Source: Melittangium boletus DSM 14713
GTDB lineage: Bacteria > Myxococcota > Myxococcia > Myxococcales > Myxococcaceae
NCBI RefSeq assembly: GCF_002305855.1
Contig: NZ_CP022163.1
Location: 9,305,765-9,369,764 of the forward strand
Reading direction: 5' to 3'
DNA length: 64,000 nt
The notes beneath the pieces are model-generated. The model was not told the origin of the DNA and ran no database searches. It saw nothing but the letters and a program-made list of their open reading frames with translations. Both the position numbers and the translations under genes were made by a program. Numbering within the stretch: position 1 is the stretch's first letter; the number at the start of each line of letters is the position of its first letter. Shown piece by piece: positions 28,001-35,146 of the stretch.

Positions 28001-28151
28001 CCTCGCGGACCGCGTCCACGCCTTGCGCCAGGAGCTTCCAGAACTCCTCCGGATGGCGCACCCCTCCCGGCAACCGGCACGCCATTCCCACGATGGCGAG
28101 CGGCTCCTGCCCGGACGAAGCGATCTGCGGCGCGATCTGACGTGTGTGCAT
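24999..28151 (-). CDS. PKS starter module KS-AT-ACP, first gene of the assembly line
   Basis: A 1050-aa protein. KS (about 17-440) has the active Cys (DTSCSSSL), but HGTGT is HGAGS. AT spans about 545-850: the usual GHSxG motif is GSSIG, so the His is Ser, and the Arg that binds the carboxylate of malonyl/methylmalonyl-CoA is Ala (VTHASGEL where the module-5 AT has VICRRSIL). YASH is present. ACP has GFDSLMG near 990. No KR or DH is present. I infer that the AT loads a non-carboxylated branched acyl-CoA, such as isobutyryl-CoA, straight onto the ACP for the first Cy domain. That would fit the isopropyl-thiazole end of cystothiazole/melithiazol. Alternatively it is a methylmalonyl extender module with an atypical AT. 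It is preceded by a candidate promoter at 28329-28357. Confidence 0.9.
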   Translation of the reverse strand: MHTRQIAPQIASSGQEPLAIVGMACRLPGGVRHPEEFWKLLAQGVDAVREVPSERWSLDAWYDPNPEAPGKTYSRHGGFLSEVDAFDASFFGISAPEARSMDPQQRLLLELSWEALEDAGVVAERIKGTPTGVFLGICLSDYAQLELNAPDPRGINPYSGSGGVLSMAAGRIASTLGLEGPALVVDTSCSSSLVATHLACQSLRAGECDLALVGGANLLLSPRMTVYFSKLKALSPDGACKAFDGAANGYVRSEGAGVVVLKRLSDAIAAGDSIFAVVRGSAVNQDGRTNRLTAPHQAAQERVIERALGQGGIAPQEVGYVEAHGAGSLLADSVEVKALAAVLGRQRAASAPVGIGSVKTNLGHLEGAAGIASLIKVALALRHRALPRSLHFKDPSPHIPWAELPVEVISEHRPWSVAAGQRRIAGVSALGLSGTNAHVVLEEAPEPARRPVAPGAEERAELLVLSARTPRALSEAAQRLSAQLSSPEAESAGLRALSYSTTCHREHHGHRLAVASRSRRDAVGALEAFQRGLAHPDLQSGSVRPGPAPRVAFLFSGQGGHWPGTGSALIDQEPVFRDAVLAADAVYQRIVGWSLIEEWRRDKPRFDLSRYSQPAHVALQMGLAALLRSWGIVPDAIVGSSIGEVSSAYTAGVLSLEDAMLVTHASGELHTDIGDGAMSALELSEEEARAVIAPYGDRLSIAALNSPSSTLLSGEAGAMEELVRELTARGISARQMGIRYASHSPAVEPRRPAMRRALGSLRLNAPTVPLYTTVTGERAKPGDFDAEHWTRNYRQTVRFAPVIATLAEQGFTLFIEIGPNAVLARPVQQCFQKLGKSATVLSPLRRGEPEHHTLRTLLGGFYAAGGTPSWAGLFPEGGERVPLPSYPWQRERYWVAGGSAALQPVRSGTSAVPASEDAPAALLADRLQSLPTASTFGTAEPLPSARALADMPAEERLARVESFLRAEVARQLELTQDLSDWSLPLVRFGFDSLMGMKIKARIEQTLGISVSTARLLSGLCLPDLVTLVIEQLAVLPPESALDEQMEEFRF

Positions 28152-28328
28152 GATGCCCTGGCAACGGCGTGCCTGATGGAATGCCCCTGGGCACTCACCT
28201 CCCGGCGGGAACCGTGCTCGGGTTCAAGACAAGGCAAAGACAGACGCGCAACGCCCCGTCGGCGCCGAGGTCTTTCTTCCTTGGGGTGATGGAGTGGGGG
28301 GGTCGTTAACGCCTTGTGTGCTCCGGAC

Positions 28329-28357
28329 AACATAGTAGGAGCCGAAAGACCTGTCTA
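28329..28357 (-). promoter_or_regulatory. Candidate sigma70 promoter of the NRPS/PKS cluster
   Basis: On the minus strand TAGACA (28357-28352) is followed after 17 bases by TATGTT (28334-28329). Each hexamer has four or five matches to consensus. Transcription would start near 28322, leaving a leader of about 170 bases before the ATG at 28151. No other minus-strand gene lies upstream before 28949. Confidence 0.45.
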
Positions 28358-28486
28358 CCCCGAACAAAAGAGTCCACCGAGGGGGTACTCCCGAGGGCCG
28401 CGGGCCTCCGTTATATTGGACGAACCGCCAGAACTGACGCCGCGACACCCCGGAAAACCCGACTTTCGTGGCTGAATCCACGCTAA

Positions 28487-28500
28487 ATCGATATATCGAT
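28487..28500. promoter_or_regulatory. Perfect palindrome ATCGATATATCGAT, candidate operator
   Basis: A 14-base perfect inverted repeat in an AT-rich island within otherwise GC-rich DNA, located between the divergent cluster and grx. It is about 130 bases upstream of the predicted cluster -35 element and 152 bases upstream of the grx start. It could bind a dimeric regulator or simply be a DNA-opening element. Confidence 0.4.
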
Positions 28501-28651
28501 ACATGTATATGTGGCGGTGGATTCACTCAGCGTACGGAAGCGTTTGCTTTGCCCAGGTCGTCAGCATGTCTGTCTGATGAGCAGGCGAGCCGTCGTGCGC
28601 GTTCTCGCGCAGTGCCTAGCTTGGGACGAGGTGCGAGAGGAGGCACCCTCC

Positions 28652-28933
28652 ATGAGTCTGGTGACGCTCTACACGAAGAAGGATTGTCCTTACTCCCGTG
28701 GCGCCAAGGCACTCCTTAACCAGATGGGTATCCACTACGAGGACATCGACGTGACGTATGACAAGCGCCGACTCCTCGAGATGATGGAGCGCTCCAATGG
28801 GGGCATCTCCGTACCGCAGATCTTCATCGCCGGGCACCACATTGGCGGGTTCTCCGAACTCACCCGGCTCCAGCAACGGGGCGATCTGACCGCCCTGCTG
28901 GGCGGCCAGGAGCCGGCGCCCAGTCCCTCCTGA
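28652..28933 (+). CDS. grxC: Glutaredoxin 3-type (GrxC)
   Basis: A 93-aa single-domain glutaredoxin. The active site is CPYS at residues 12-15. The cis-proline motif SVPQIFI and the GGFSEL glutathione-binding loop are in place, and the length is typical of the family. The ATG at 28652 is preceded by GAGAGGAGG at a good distance; the frame is open further upstream, but that part has no conserved sequence. It is a cytoplasmic glutathione-dependent dithiol reductase. It converges on the epimerase gene with only 15 bases between the stops and is probably unrelated to the NRPS/PKS cluster. Confidence 0.93.
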   Translation: MSLVTLYTKKDCPYSRGAKALLNQMGIHYEDIDVTYDKRRLLEMMERSNGGISVPQIFIAGHHIGGFSELTRLQQRGDLTALLGGQEPAPSPS

Positions 28934-28948
28934 GCCTGTCCGGGGCGA

Positions 28949-29911
28949 TCAGCCCTCGCGTCCGCGGTACCAGGCCACGAGCCGGGCGAGTCCCTGCTCC
29001 AGCGTCACCGAGGGACGAAAGCCCGTCTCGCGCTCCAGCGCCGTCACGTCCGCGCACGTGGCGTCCATCTCCTCGGAGCGCGAGGACCGCATCTCCACCC
29101 AGGCCGTGGTGCCCAAGTGCTCCTCGAGCAGATCCACCAGCCGTGACATCGACACCGGCGTGCCCCGGCCCACGTTCAGCACGCGATAGAGCGGCAGGCC
29201 CGTGGGGGCCGCGTCCAGCACCCGCACCAGCGCCTCCACCACGTCGTCGATGTAGGTGAAGTCCCGCTGGGCCTTGCCCTCGCCATGCAGTTCCAGCGAG
29301 CGGCCCTCCAACATCGCGCGCAGGAACATCATGGGGGCCATGTCCGGCCGGCCCCAGGGGCCATACACGGAGAACAGCCGCAGTCCCGTGATGGGCATGG
29401 CGTACTGGTGGCTGTAGGCGTGCGCCATCATCTCGTTGGCGCGCTTGGTGGCCGCGTAGAGGCTCAGGGGCCGATCCGCCGCCGAGTCCTCCGAGAAGGG
29501 CATGTCCGAGCCCGCGCCGTACACCGAGCTGGACGAGGCGAACACCAGGTGCTCCACCCGTGAGCGGCGGCACAGCTCCAGCACCTGGAGGAACCCCGTG
29601 ACGTTCGTCTCCGCGTATTCGGGTGACTCGGAGTCCAGCGTCCGCACCCCCACCCTCGCCGCCAGGTGCACCACCCGCTCCGGCCGCGCCCCGTCGAACA
29701 GCTCCCGGCAGGCCTTCGCGTCGCGGATGTCCATCCGGTGGAAACCGAAGTGGGGGGCCGCCCGAAGCCGGGACAGCCGTGTGGCCTTCAAGGTCACGTC
29801 CCCCGACGTGTCCAGGTTGTCCACGCCGATGACGGTGTCCCCGCGCGCGAGCAGCCGCTCACAAACGTGGTATCCGATAAAGCCCGCGGCTCCCGTGACG
29901 AGCACCTTCAT
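28949..29911 (-). CDS. NAD-dependent epimerase/dehydratase, UDP-glucuronate epimerase-like
   Basis: A 320-aa extended SDR enzyme. It has the Rossmann motif TGAAGFIG at residues 7-14, the SSVYG segment, the catalytic YAATK (Tyr-x-x-x-Lys) and the RLFSVYGPWGRPDMA stretch typical of UDP-glucuronate 4-epimerases (CapI/WbnB group). It acts on a nucleotide sugar in the cytoplasm, probably supplying a sugar for the envelope glycan made by this operon. The ATG at 29911 is chosen because the Rossmann fold starts at once and AGCAGG precedes it. It is the last gene of the operon that begins at 37373, with a gap of 57 bases from the preceding stop. Confidence 0.88.
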   Translation of the reverse strand: MKVLVTGAAGFIGYHVCERLLARGDTVIGVDNLDTSGDVTLKATRLSRLRAAPHFGFHRMDIRDAKACRELFDGARPERVVHLAARVGVRTLDSESPEYAETNVTGFLQVLELCRRSRVEHLVFASSSSVYGAGSDMPFSEDSAADRPLSLYAATKRANEMMAHAYSHQYAMPITGLRLFSVYGPWGRPDMAPMMFLRAMLEGRSLELHGEGKAQRDFTYIDDVVEALVRVLDAAPTGLPLYRVLNVGRGTPVSMSRLVDLLEEHLGTTAWVEMRSSRSEEMDATCADVTALERETGFRPSVTLEQGLARLVAWYRGREG

Positions 29912-29968
29912 GTCCTGCTCCCTTGCGACCCCGGCCCCCCTCCAGAGACCCGAGGACATACCACCGAG

Positions 29969-31327
29969 TCAGTCCTCGATTCTCGGATCGAGGAACGCTT
30001 TCTGCCGCTCGCGCCAATCCCGGGAATTCGCCCCTCTTGTCAACGCGCCGCCCACCGCCAGCCCCGCCGCGCAGGCATGATGGACGTTGTCGTGGACGAA
30101 CAGCGCACTTCGACCCACGGGGTAGAGGCCTTCCACCCCGCTCAGGGCCTCCAGGGCCCGCTCCCGGGCCACCGCGAAGCCCCGGCGATATAAAGGATAG
30201 GCCGCCGCCATGCGGTGCACCCGGCTGTCCAGGATCTCCACCCCCGCGAGCCCCGTGCGCTCCAGCGCCGGACGCACCTGACGTGTCAACGCCTCGGGGG
30301 ACGCGCACCAGATCGAATCCCCCACCGCGCACGGCAGATCGAAGCCCACCACCGTGCGCCCCGCCGGCCCCGTGCCCGAGAAGTTGCGGGGCTCGAAGAG
30401 CCGATTGGCCGGAAGACGTTCATCCGCGAAGTAATGCACGTCCCGTGCGCTTCCCCGCTCCGTGGCGAGCAGCAGGTACAGCAGTGTCAGGGCCCGGTAG
30501 TCCAACCCCTCGGCGGCCTCGGGCCGTCCAGTCCAGCCACACAACAGCGGCAGGGAGACCGTCGCCACCACGGCCCGCGCCGGAATTTCCAGCCCTCGCG
30601 CCACCACGGCCCTCACCCGTCCCCGCTCCAGCACCAGGCCCTCGGCCGCCGACCCGAGGCGCACCTCGCCGCCGGCCTCCCGGACGCGCTCCGCCAGGCC
30701 CTCGGCGAGCGCGCCAAAGCCCCCCTCCGGGTAGAAGTAGCGCCGCCCCGCGGACGCGCCTCCCCGGCCGAGCGCCGCGCGCAGCACGTCCCACGGGCCT
30801 CCCTTCTGTACCCGCGCCTGGCCGAGCGCCGCGTCCAGGGCCTCGGGAGGCAGGCCCCAGACCTTGCGCGCCGCGGGCTCGTACAGCACCCGTGCCGCGT
30901 GCCGTCCCAACCGCCGCGCGGCCTCCGCCCCGAAGTGGCTTCCCTCCGGAGGCCGCAGCCGCGCCAGCACCGCCGACACGCCATGCCGCGCCACCTCGGT
31001 GAGCCCCAACCCCCGCGCGATGCCGAGCAACGACAGCGGATAGGGCAGCCGCCGCTCCCCCACGTGCAAGAGGCCCCTGCGCGCGCGCACGCGCAACGCG
31101 CCGCCGAGCGCCCGCTGGTACAACGCCAGCACCTCCGGCCCCGCCGCCTGGTGCAACCGGTGCGGGCCGTAGTCCACGCGGAAGCCCGCGAAGTCGAACG
31201 AGCCCGCGAGGCCGCCCACCCGCTCCGCCGCCTCGAGCACCACCACGCGCTGTCCCGCCCGCGCGAGCGCATGCGCCGCGGACAACCCCGAGGGCCCCGC
31301 GCCGATGACCACCACGGGCGCGCTCAC
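29969..31327 (-). CDS. FAD/NAD(P)-binding amine-oxidase-fold oxidoreductase
   Basis: A 452-aa flavoprotein of the protoporphyrinogen-oxidase/amine-oxidase fold. The N-terminus VVVIGAGPSGLSAAHAL is the dinucleotide-binding motif. It is followed by GGLAG and the DYGPHRLH segment, which resembles the UDP-galactopyranose-mutase/NAD(P)-binding 'amine oxidase' proteins found in polysaccharide loci. The C-terminus contains the usual closing segment LYPVGRSALFVHDN. The GTG at 31327 overlaps the glycosyltransferase stop (GTGA). The substrate cannot be told from sequence. The link to a GT2 enzyme and an epimerase suggests a sugar- or polyprenyl-linked substrate. Confidence 0.8.
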   Translation of the reverse strand: MSAPVVVIGAGPSGLSAAHALARAGQRVVVLEAAERVGGLAGSFDFAGFRVDYGPHRLHQAAGPEVLALYQRALGGALRVRARRGLLHVGERRLPYPLSLLGIARGLGLTEVARHGVSAVLARLRPPEGSHFGAEAARRLGRHAARVLYEPAARKVWGLPPEALDAALGQARVQKGGPWDVLRAALGRGGASAGRRYFYPEGGFGALAEGLAERVREAGGEVRLGSAAEGLVLERGRVRAVVARGLEIPARAVVATVSLPLLCGWTGRPEAAEGLDYRALTLLYLLLATERGSARDVHYFADERLPANRLFEPRNFSGTGPAGRTVVGFDLPCAVGDSIWCASPEALTRQVRPALERTGLAGVEILDSRVHRMAAAYPLYRRGFAVARERALEALSGVEGLYPVGRSALFVHDNVHHACAAGLAVGGALTRGANSRDWRERQKAFLDPRIED

Positions 31328-32022
31328 CCCGTGCCTCGCGGCTCCGGGGCGCGGCCCGCGCGCAGCCAGCCGATGCCCCGCGCCACCGTGCGGCCCATGC
31401 GCCACGTGTCCCGCACGGGCCTCCACTTCGAGCGTCCCTGGCGTGCGTGGTAGTCGATGGGCTGGAAGACGATGGGATCTCCCGCCGCCGCCAGCGCCAG
31501 CGTCAACGTCGTGGTGAGCGAGAAGCGATCCGGCAGCAGGGGCGCGAGCGAGAGCAGATCCGCCGTGCGCAACACCCGGAGGCCCGAGTTCAGGTCCGGC
31601 GCCTCGAAGCCGCCCCCCCAGCGCACCGCGCACCGGAAGAGCGCCTTCACGGCCGAGCGCGCGAAGGACTCCCCCGGACCGGAACGGGGCCGGGCGCCAA
31701 TCGCCTGCCGGGCACCCGCGCGCACCGCATTCAGGAGTCCAGGCAGCGCCGCCTCCGGGTACGTCCCATCCGCGTCGATGATCCCCAGCCACTCGCCCCG
31801 GGCCTCGCGCGCTCCGGCCTTGATCGCCGCGCCGTACCCACCGCCGTTCGACGTCAGGACGCGCGCGCCCGCCTCGCGCGCCACCGCGCCCGTTCCATCC
31901 CGCGAGCCATCGTCCACCACGAGGATTTCGTGGGCCTCGTGCGCGAGCGCCGCCCTCACCCGCCGCACCACGCCCTCGATGCTGCGCACCTCGTCGCGCG
32001 CGGGGATGACGACGCTGATCAT
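31324..32022 (-). CDS. GT2 family glycosyltransferase, dolichyl-phosphate-mannose-synthase-like
   Basis: A 232-aa GT-A fold enzyme. It begins MISVVIPARDE and has VDDGSRDGT (nucleotide-sugar binding), DADGTYP (the DxD-equivalent) and the DLNSGLR segment near the acceptor site. There are no clear transmembrane helices, so it is of the short DPM1/GtrB-like soluble type. It probably transfers a sugar to a polyprenyl phosphate at the inner membrane, and the GT39-like protein at the head of the operon could use that lipid-linked sugar. The ATG overlaps the upstream stop (ATGA). Confidence 0.87.
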   Translation of the reverse strand: MISVVIPARDEVRSIEGVVRRVRAALAHEAHEILVVDDGSRDGTGAVAREAGARVLTSNGGGYGAAIKAGAREARGEWLGIIDADGTYPEAALPGLLNAVRAGARQAIGARPRSGPGESFARSAVKALFRCAVRWGGGFEAPDLNSGLRVLRTADLLSLAPLLPDRFSLTTTLTLALAAAGDPIVFQPIDYHARQGRSKWRPVRDTWRMGRTVARGIGWLRAGRAPEPRGTG

Positions 32023-32603
32023 CCCTCCGGCGCTCCCGCGGGCACGGGCCGCCACATCTCCCACAGGGGCCACACCAGCATCGGCAACCACCCGAGCGCC
32101 GCGCCCACCACCGACACCGGCATGAGCCAGCCCCAGTGCGCCCCCCCGAAGCGCACCAGCAGCGGCGCCAGCAGGTGGATGAACGTGGCCACCGACGCCT
32201 CGGTGATGACCCCCACCTTCAGGCGCACGGACAGCGACGTGAGCATGAACAGGTGCCCCACGATGAGCAGCACCACGGGCACCGTGAACAGGTGGAAGTG
32301 GAACGTCTCCATCACCTGCCGCGCGGGCTTCTCCAGCCGCAGGGGCTCGGGGGCCGGGCCCTCGTCGGGCAGTTCCAACGCGGGGCCACCCGCATCGTCC
32401 GCCGCGACAGGCGCGGGCGTGGGCGCGGTGCTCCCCCGGTAGTACTCCGCCGAGCCCCGCCCCGACAGGCCCCCGAAGGAGTCCGCGTAGAGCCACGCCG
32501 AGGAGACGAAGCCGAGCACCAGGAACAGCAGGAAGCCCGTGTAGAGGACCCGGGCCTCGAGCGAGAGCCGGGTGATGGGAAAGGGCCGGGCGAACTGGCG
32601 CAC
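32019..32603 (-). CDS. Small membrane protein with histidines in its helices
   Basis: A 194-aa protein not recognised as a named family. It has about four hydrophobic helices: one near residues 20-42, then a Pro/Ala-rich loop, then three more from about 98 to 185. Histidines sit within or at the edges of helices (FHFHLF, VGHLF, FIHLL), an arrangement that could bind b-type heme, though this is inference only. The GTG start has AAGGAG ten bases upstream, inside the end of the FMN-binding gene. It lies directly between the FMN-binding protein and the glycosyltransferase. A role as a membrane electron-transfer partner of the flavoprotein is a reasonable guess. Confidence 0.75.
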   Translation of the reverse strand: MRQFARPFPITRLSLEARVLYTGFLLFLVLGFVSSAWLYADSFGGLSGRGSAEYYRGSTAPTPAPVAADDAGGPALELPDEGPAPEPLRLEKPARQVMETFHFHLFTVPVVLLIVGHLFMLTSLSVRLKVGVITEASVATFIHLLAPLLVRFGGAHWGWLMPVSVVGAALGWLPMLVWPLWEMWRPVPAGAPEG

Positions 32604-32610
32604 GAGTCGG

Positions 32611-33174
32611 CTACTCCTTGGCCGCCGCGTTCGGCTTGAGGACGAGCTCGTCCAGGAGGATGAGGGCGCGGCGCACGCCCACCGCCATGGAACGCGAGGA
32701 GATGGTCGCGCCCGTCACCACGTCGATGTCCGTGCCCGCCCGCACCGGATCCTTCACCGTCTTGCCCTGGAACTGGCGGCGGAAGCGCGCGTCGGTGATC
32801 TCCTGGCCGTAGGACTCCCGGTACACCATCACCTCGTGGCGCTCGACGGTGCCCTCGGGCGACAACTTCACCGCGAAGGTGATCTGCTCGTGCTGGCCCA
32901 GCTCCTCGTCGATGAGGGCATAGCCGTCCAGGTGCTCGCCCGTGGTGGCCACGAAGAAGACGTACTCGGGCTTCGCGGGCTTGTAACCGAGCCGTCCCTG
33001 CAGGGCCGTCACCTGGGCCGGCGTCAACTTCACCTTGCGGAAGGTGACGCGCTGGCTCTGGGGGAAGAAGGCCTTGAGGACCTGCGGCGTGGTGAAATAG
33101 GTGGCCGCCGCCCGCGCGGGCAACGCCCCCCCCACCCCCAGCCACACCATCAGCGCCAACGCGAAGGGCTTCAT
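32611..33174 (-). CDS. Exported FMN-binding domain protein with flavinylation motif
   Basis: A 187-aa protein. A signal peptide (MKPFALALMVWLGVGG, cleavage near ARA-AA) is followed by an FMN-binding domain of the RnfG/NosR type. The motif DVVTGATISSRSM near residue 150 matches the consensus in which a Thr carries covalently bound FMN, added by ApbE. I start at 33174 because GGGAG lies seven bases upstream and the signal peptide starts there. An in-frame ATG at 33201 overlaps the previous stop (ATGA) and is a real alternative. It acts outside the cytoplasm as an electron carrier; an ApbE is encoded at 40525. Confidence 0.85.
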   Translation of the reverse strand: MKPFALALMVWLGVGGALPARAAATYFTTPQVLKAFFPQSQRVTFRKVKLTPAQVTALQGRLGYKPAKPEYVFFVATTGEHLDGYALIDEELGQHEQITFAVKLSPEGTVERHEVMVYRESYGQEITDARFRRQFQGKTVKDPVRAGTDIDVVTGATISSRSMAVGVRRALILLDELVLKPNAAAKE

Positions 33175-33197
33175 GGGCCCTCTCCCTATCACCCCGT

Positions 33198-33725
33198 TCA
33201 TGGCAACTCCCGCACCGATTGGATGACGGCCTGACGGACGTGCGCGCGCCAATCCGTCCGGGCCCGGTAGAGCCGCTCCGTGGTGGCCGCGCGCCGCTCC
33301 TGGCTCGCCCAGACATGCCCCGTGGGGCCCACCATCAGGGATTCGAGCTCCACCTCCACCTGGCCGAGCGGCTGGAGCGCGGACAGGTCCAGGCGCGTGA
33401 GCACCAGCACCACCGTCGCGTCCGCCCGGTAGCGGCGCGCCAGCGCCGAGGCCTGCGGCACCGTGGGCGCGGGTCCCGCCATCGACTCCACCCACAGCAC
33501 CTCGTAGCCGCGCGCGCGCAGGGCTTCCGCGCCCTCGCGCGCCACCACGTCGCGCGGCTCCTCCGCGCCGAACACGTTGCCCACGAGGCCTCGGGGCGCC
33601 GGCTTGGGCACTTCCGAGGCCCCCAGCACCACCACGCGCGAGGGGCCGCCCTCGGCCCGGCGGGGAGAGCCCACGCACGCGAGCGAGAGCAGCACGAGGA
33701 GGATGAGCCACGAGGAGACGCGCAT
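33198..33725 (-). CDS. Lipoprotein of unknown function
   Basis: A 175-aa protein starting MRVSSWLILLVLLSLAC, a clear lipoprotein signal with Cys at residue 17-18. The mature part has an alpha/beta pattern with repeated VVVL, ATVVLVLT and QVEVELESL strands. It resembles small envelope lipoproteins of the CsgG/TolB-N-like type, but I do not recognise the family with confidence. Its stop overlaps the longer possible start of the FMN-binding gene. It probably sits at the outer membrane with the preceding beta-barrel protein. Confidence 0.72.
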   Translation of the reverse strand: MRVSSWLILLVLLSLACVGSPRRAEGGPSRVVVLGASEVPKPAPRGLVGNVFGAEEPRDVVAREGAEALRARGYEVLWVESMAGPAPTVPQASALARRYRADATVVLVLTRLDLSALQPLGQVEVELESLMVGPTGHVWASQERRAATTERLYRARTDWRAHVRQAVIQSVRELP

Positions 33726-33739
33726 GGGAGCCCTTCTCC

Positions 33740-35146
33740 TCAGAACAGGTAGGCCACGCTGGCGATGCCCGCCAGATGTCCCTGGCTCCAGAAGTCGTCC
33801 GTCCACAGGTGGGGCTTCAAACCATCTCCGCCGCTCTTCTCCCAGTAGAGGCTCGTCTTGATCACGTAGGGCGGCAGGGGCCGGAAGTTGAGCCCCAGCG
33901 TCAGGCGCGCCACGTCGCCCACGGTGACGAACTCCGTGTCCGTGTCCTTCTCCTCGTAGCGCAGCGACGCCGTGAAGTGGCCGTCATGCCACTCGTCCGG
34001 CAGCCACCGGAAGAAGGGCTCGATGCGGAAGCGGTAGTTGGCCTGGGCGTAGAAGCCGAACATGCCCGTGGGGACGCGCTGGCGCGTGTTGCTCGGGGAG
34101 CCCTCGGGAAAGCCCTGGACGAAGCCCGGATCGATGAACGCGCGCACCACCTCGCCCGTGAGGTCCAACGCGCCCACCCGCCAGAAGACGTCCGCGTTGA
34201 GCATGCTCGCCCGGCGGCCCTCGAGGTCATACTCGCCCGTGTAGCCGGACACCGCCGCCTCCAACCCCAGGAAGGGCGACACGGACACCCGCGCCGTCAG
34301 CGCCTTGTCGTTGTTGTTGTCCTCCAGGTGGCTGCCCCGCGCGGCCCGGAAACCCTGGTCATCGAGGATCCGCGCGTCCAGGCCGTTGATGGCATAGGCC
34401 TCGTAGGACAGGCGCCAGTCGCGCCCCAGATCGAAGCCCCCGAGGAATCCCGCGCCGGACTCGAACCACGTGGTGGGCACCACCGTGGTGTAGGCGATGG
34501 GGCGCTCGGCCAGCTCCTGCGCTGGCGCGTCATGCCGCAGGTTGTACGCCCCCACCGGCACGAGGATGACGCCCGCCCGGAAGGTCATCCACTCCGTCAG
34601 CTTCAAATCCACCACGGAGAACTCGAGCAGCACCTCGCCCGCCTGCAACACGCCGTCGCGCTTGAGCGGGCTGCCCGCGAACTCGAACTCGATCTCCGTC
34701 GCCGTGGAGATGCGCTCGGAGATATGGCTGTAGACGAAGAGTACGTAGCGGTGGTTGCGGAACGTGCTGCTGCCATCCGCCCAGAGGAAGTCGTGCTCGG
34801 CGTAGCCGCCCAGCGTCGTGCGATCCAGGATCGCCGCCGCGCGCTGGGACAGCGTGCTGGTGGGCTGGAGCCGATCGATGAACACGTCCTGGGGGCCCGT
34901 GCCCGGCGTGTCCGTCCCGGCGGCGGGGCCAGGACCCGCGGGATCCTCCAGTCCCTCCAGCTCCAGGCGCGGACCTTCCTCCTGGGCGGCGGGCGGGGGT
35001 TGCCGGGGCGCGTCCTCGTCCTGGGCCAGGGCCGGCGGGGCGGCGAACAACCACGGCAACAACAGGGCGGACAGTCGGCGCGGCGTCATGAAGCGGCTCG
35101 GGGGTTCACATCGAAACGAGGAGGAAGACTTCACGCGCGTGCTCAT
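33740..35146 (-). CDS. Predicted outer-membrane beta-barrel (porin-like) protein
   Basis: A 468-aa exported protein. The signal peptide begins at an internal Met (MTPRRLSALLLPWLF, ending APPALA, at 35089). The ATG at 35146 is annotated because it overlaps the upstream stop (ATGA), but a start at 35089 is possible. A Pro/Glu-rich linker is followed by alternating amphipathic strands (for example YAEHDFLW, RYVLFVYSH, TATEIEFEFAG) and a C-terminal aromatic residue (VAYLF) typical of BAM-assembled barrels. The overall pattern resembles OprO/OprP-like porins of myxobacteria. Its substrate is unknown. Confidence 0.75.
   Translation of the reverse strand: MSTRVKSSSSFRCEPPSRFMTPRRLSALLLPWLFAAPPALAQDEDAPRQPPPAAQEEGPRLELEGLEDPAGPGPAAGTDTPGTGPQDVFIDRLQPTSTLSQRAAAILDRTTLGGYAEHDFLWADGSSTFRNHRYVLFVYSHISERISTATEIEFEFAGSPLKRDGVLQAGEVLLEFSVVDLKLTEWMTFRAGVILVPVGAYNLRHDAPAQELAERPIAYTTVVPTTWFESGAGFLGGFDLGRDWRLSYEAYAINGLDARILDDQGFRAARGSHLEDNNNDKALTARVSVSPFLGLEAAVSGYTGEYDLEGRRASMLNADVFWRVGALDLTGEVVRAFIDPGFVQGFPEGSPSNTRQRVPTGMFGFYAQANYRFRIEPFFRWLPDEWHDGHFTASLRYEEKDTDTEFVTVGDVARLTLGLNFRPLPPYVIKTSLYWEKSGGDGLKPHLWTDDFWSQGHLAGIASVAYLF

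Larger units (their letters stand above)
28152..28651. other. 500-bp intergenic region between the assembly line (minus) and grx (plus)
   Basis: No credible gene lies here; the short ORFs lack coding character and have no recognisable protein. It holds a sigma70-like promoter for the minus-strand cluster and a marked AT-rich patch at 28484-28512. That patch contains a perfect 14-base palindrome. A TATATT hexamer at about 28412 faces the plus strand but has no convincing -35 element. Confidence 0.7.

Noticed and set aside
28224..28526. A 100-codon minus-strand ORF in the cluster's upstream region
   Set aside because: No ribosome site, no recognisable protein, and it covers the promoter candidate and AT-rich palindrome. 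It is treated as non-coding.
28934..28948. Terminator between the convergent grx and epimerase genes
   Set aside because: Only 15 bases separate the stops and no stable hairpin with a T run is visible. The same holds for the 2-base gap at 38936-38937.
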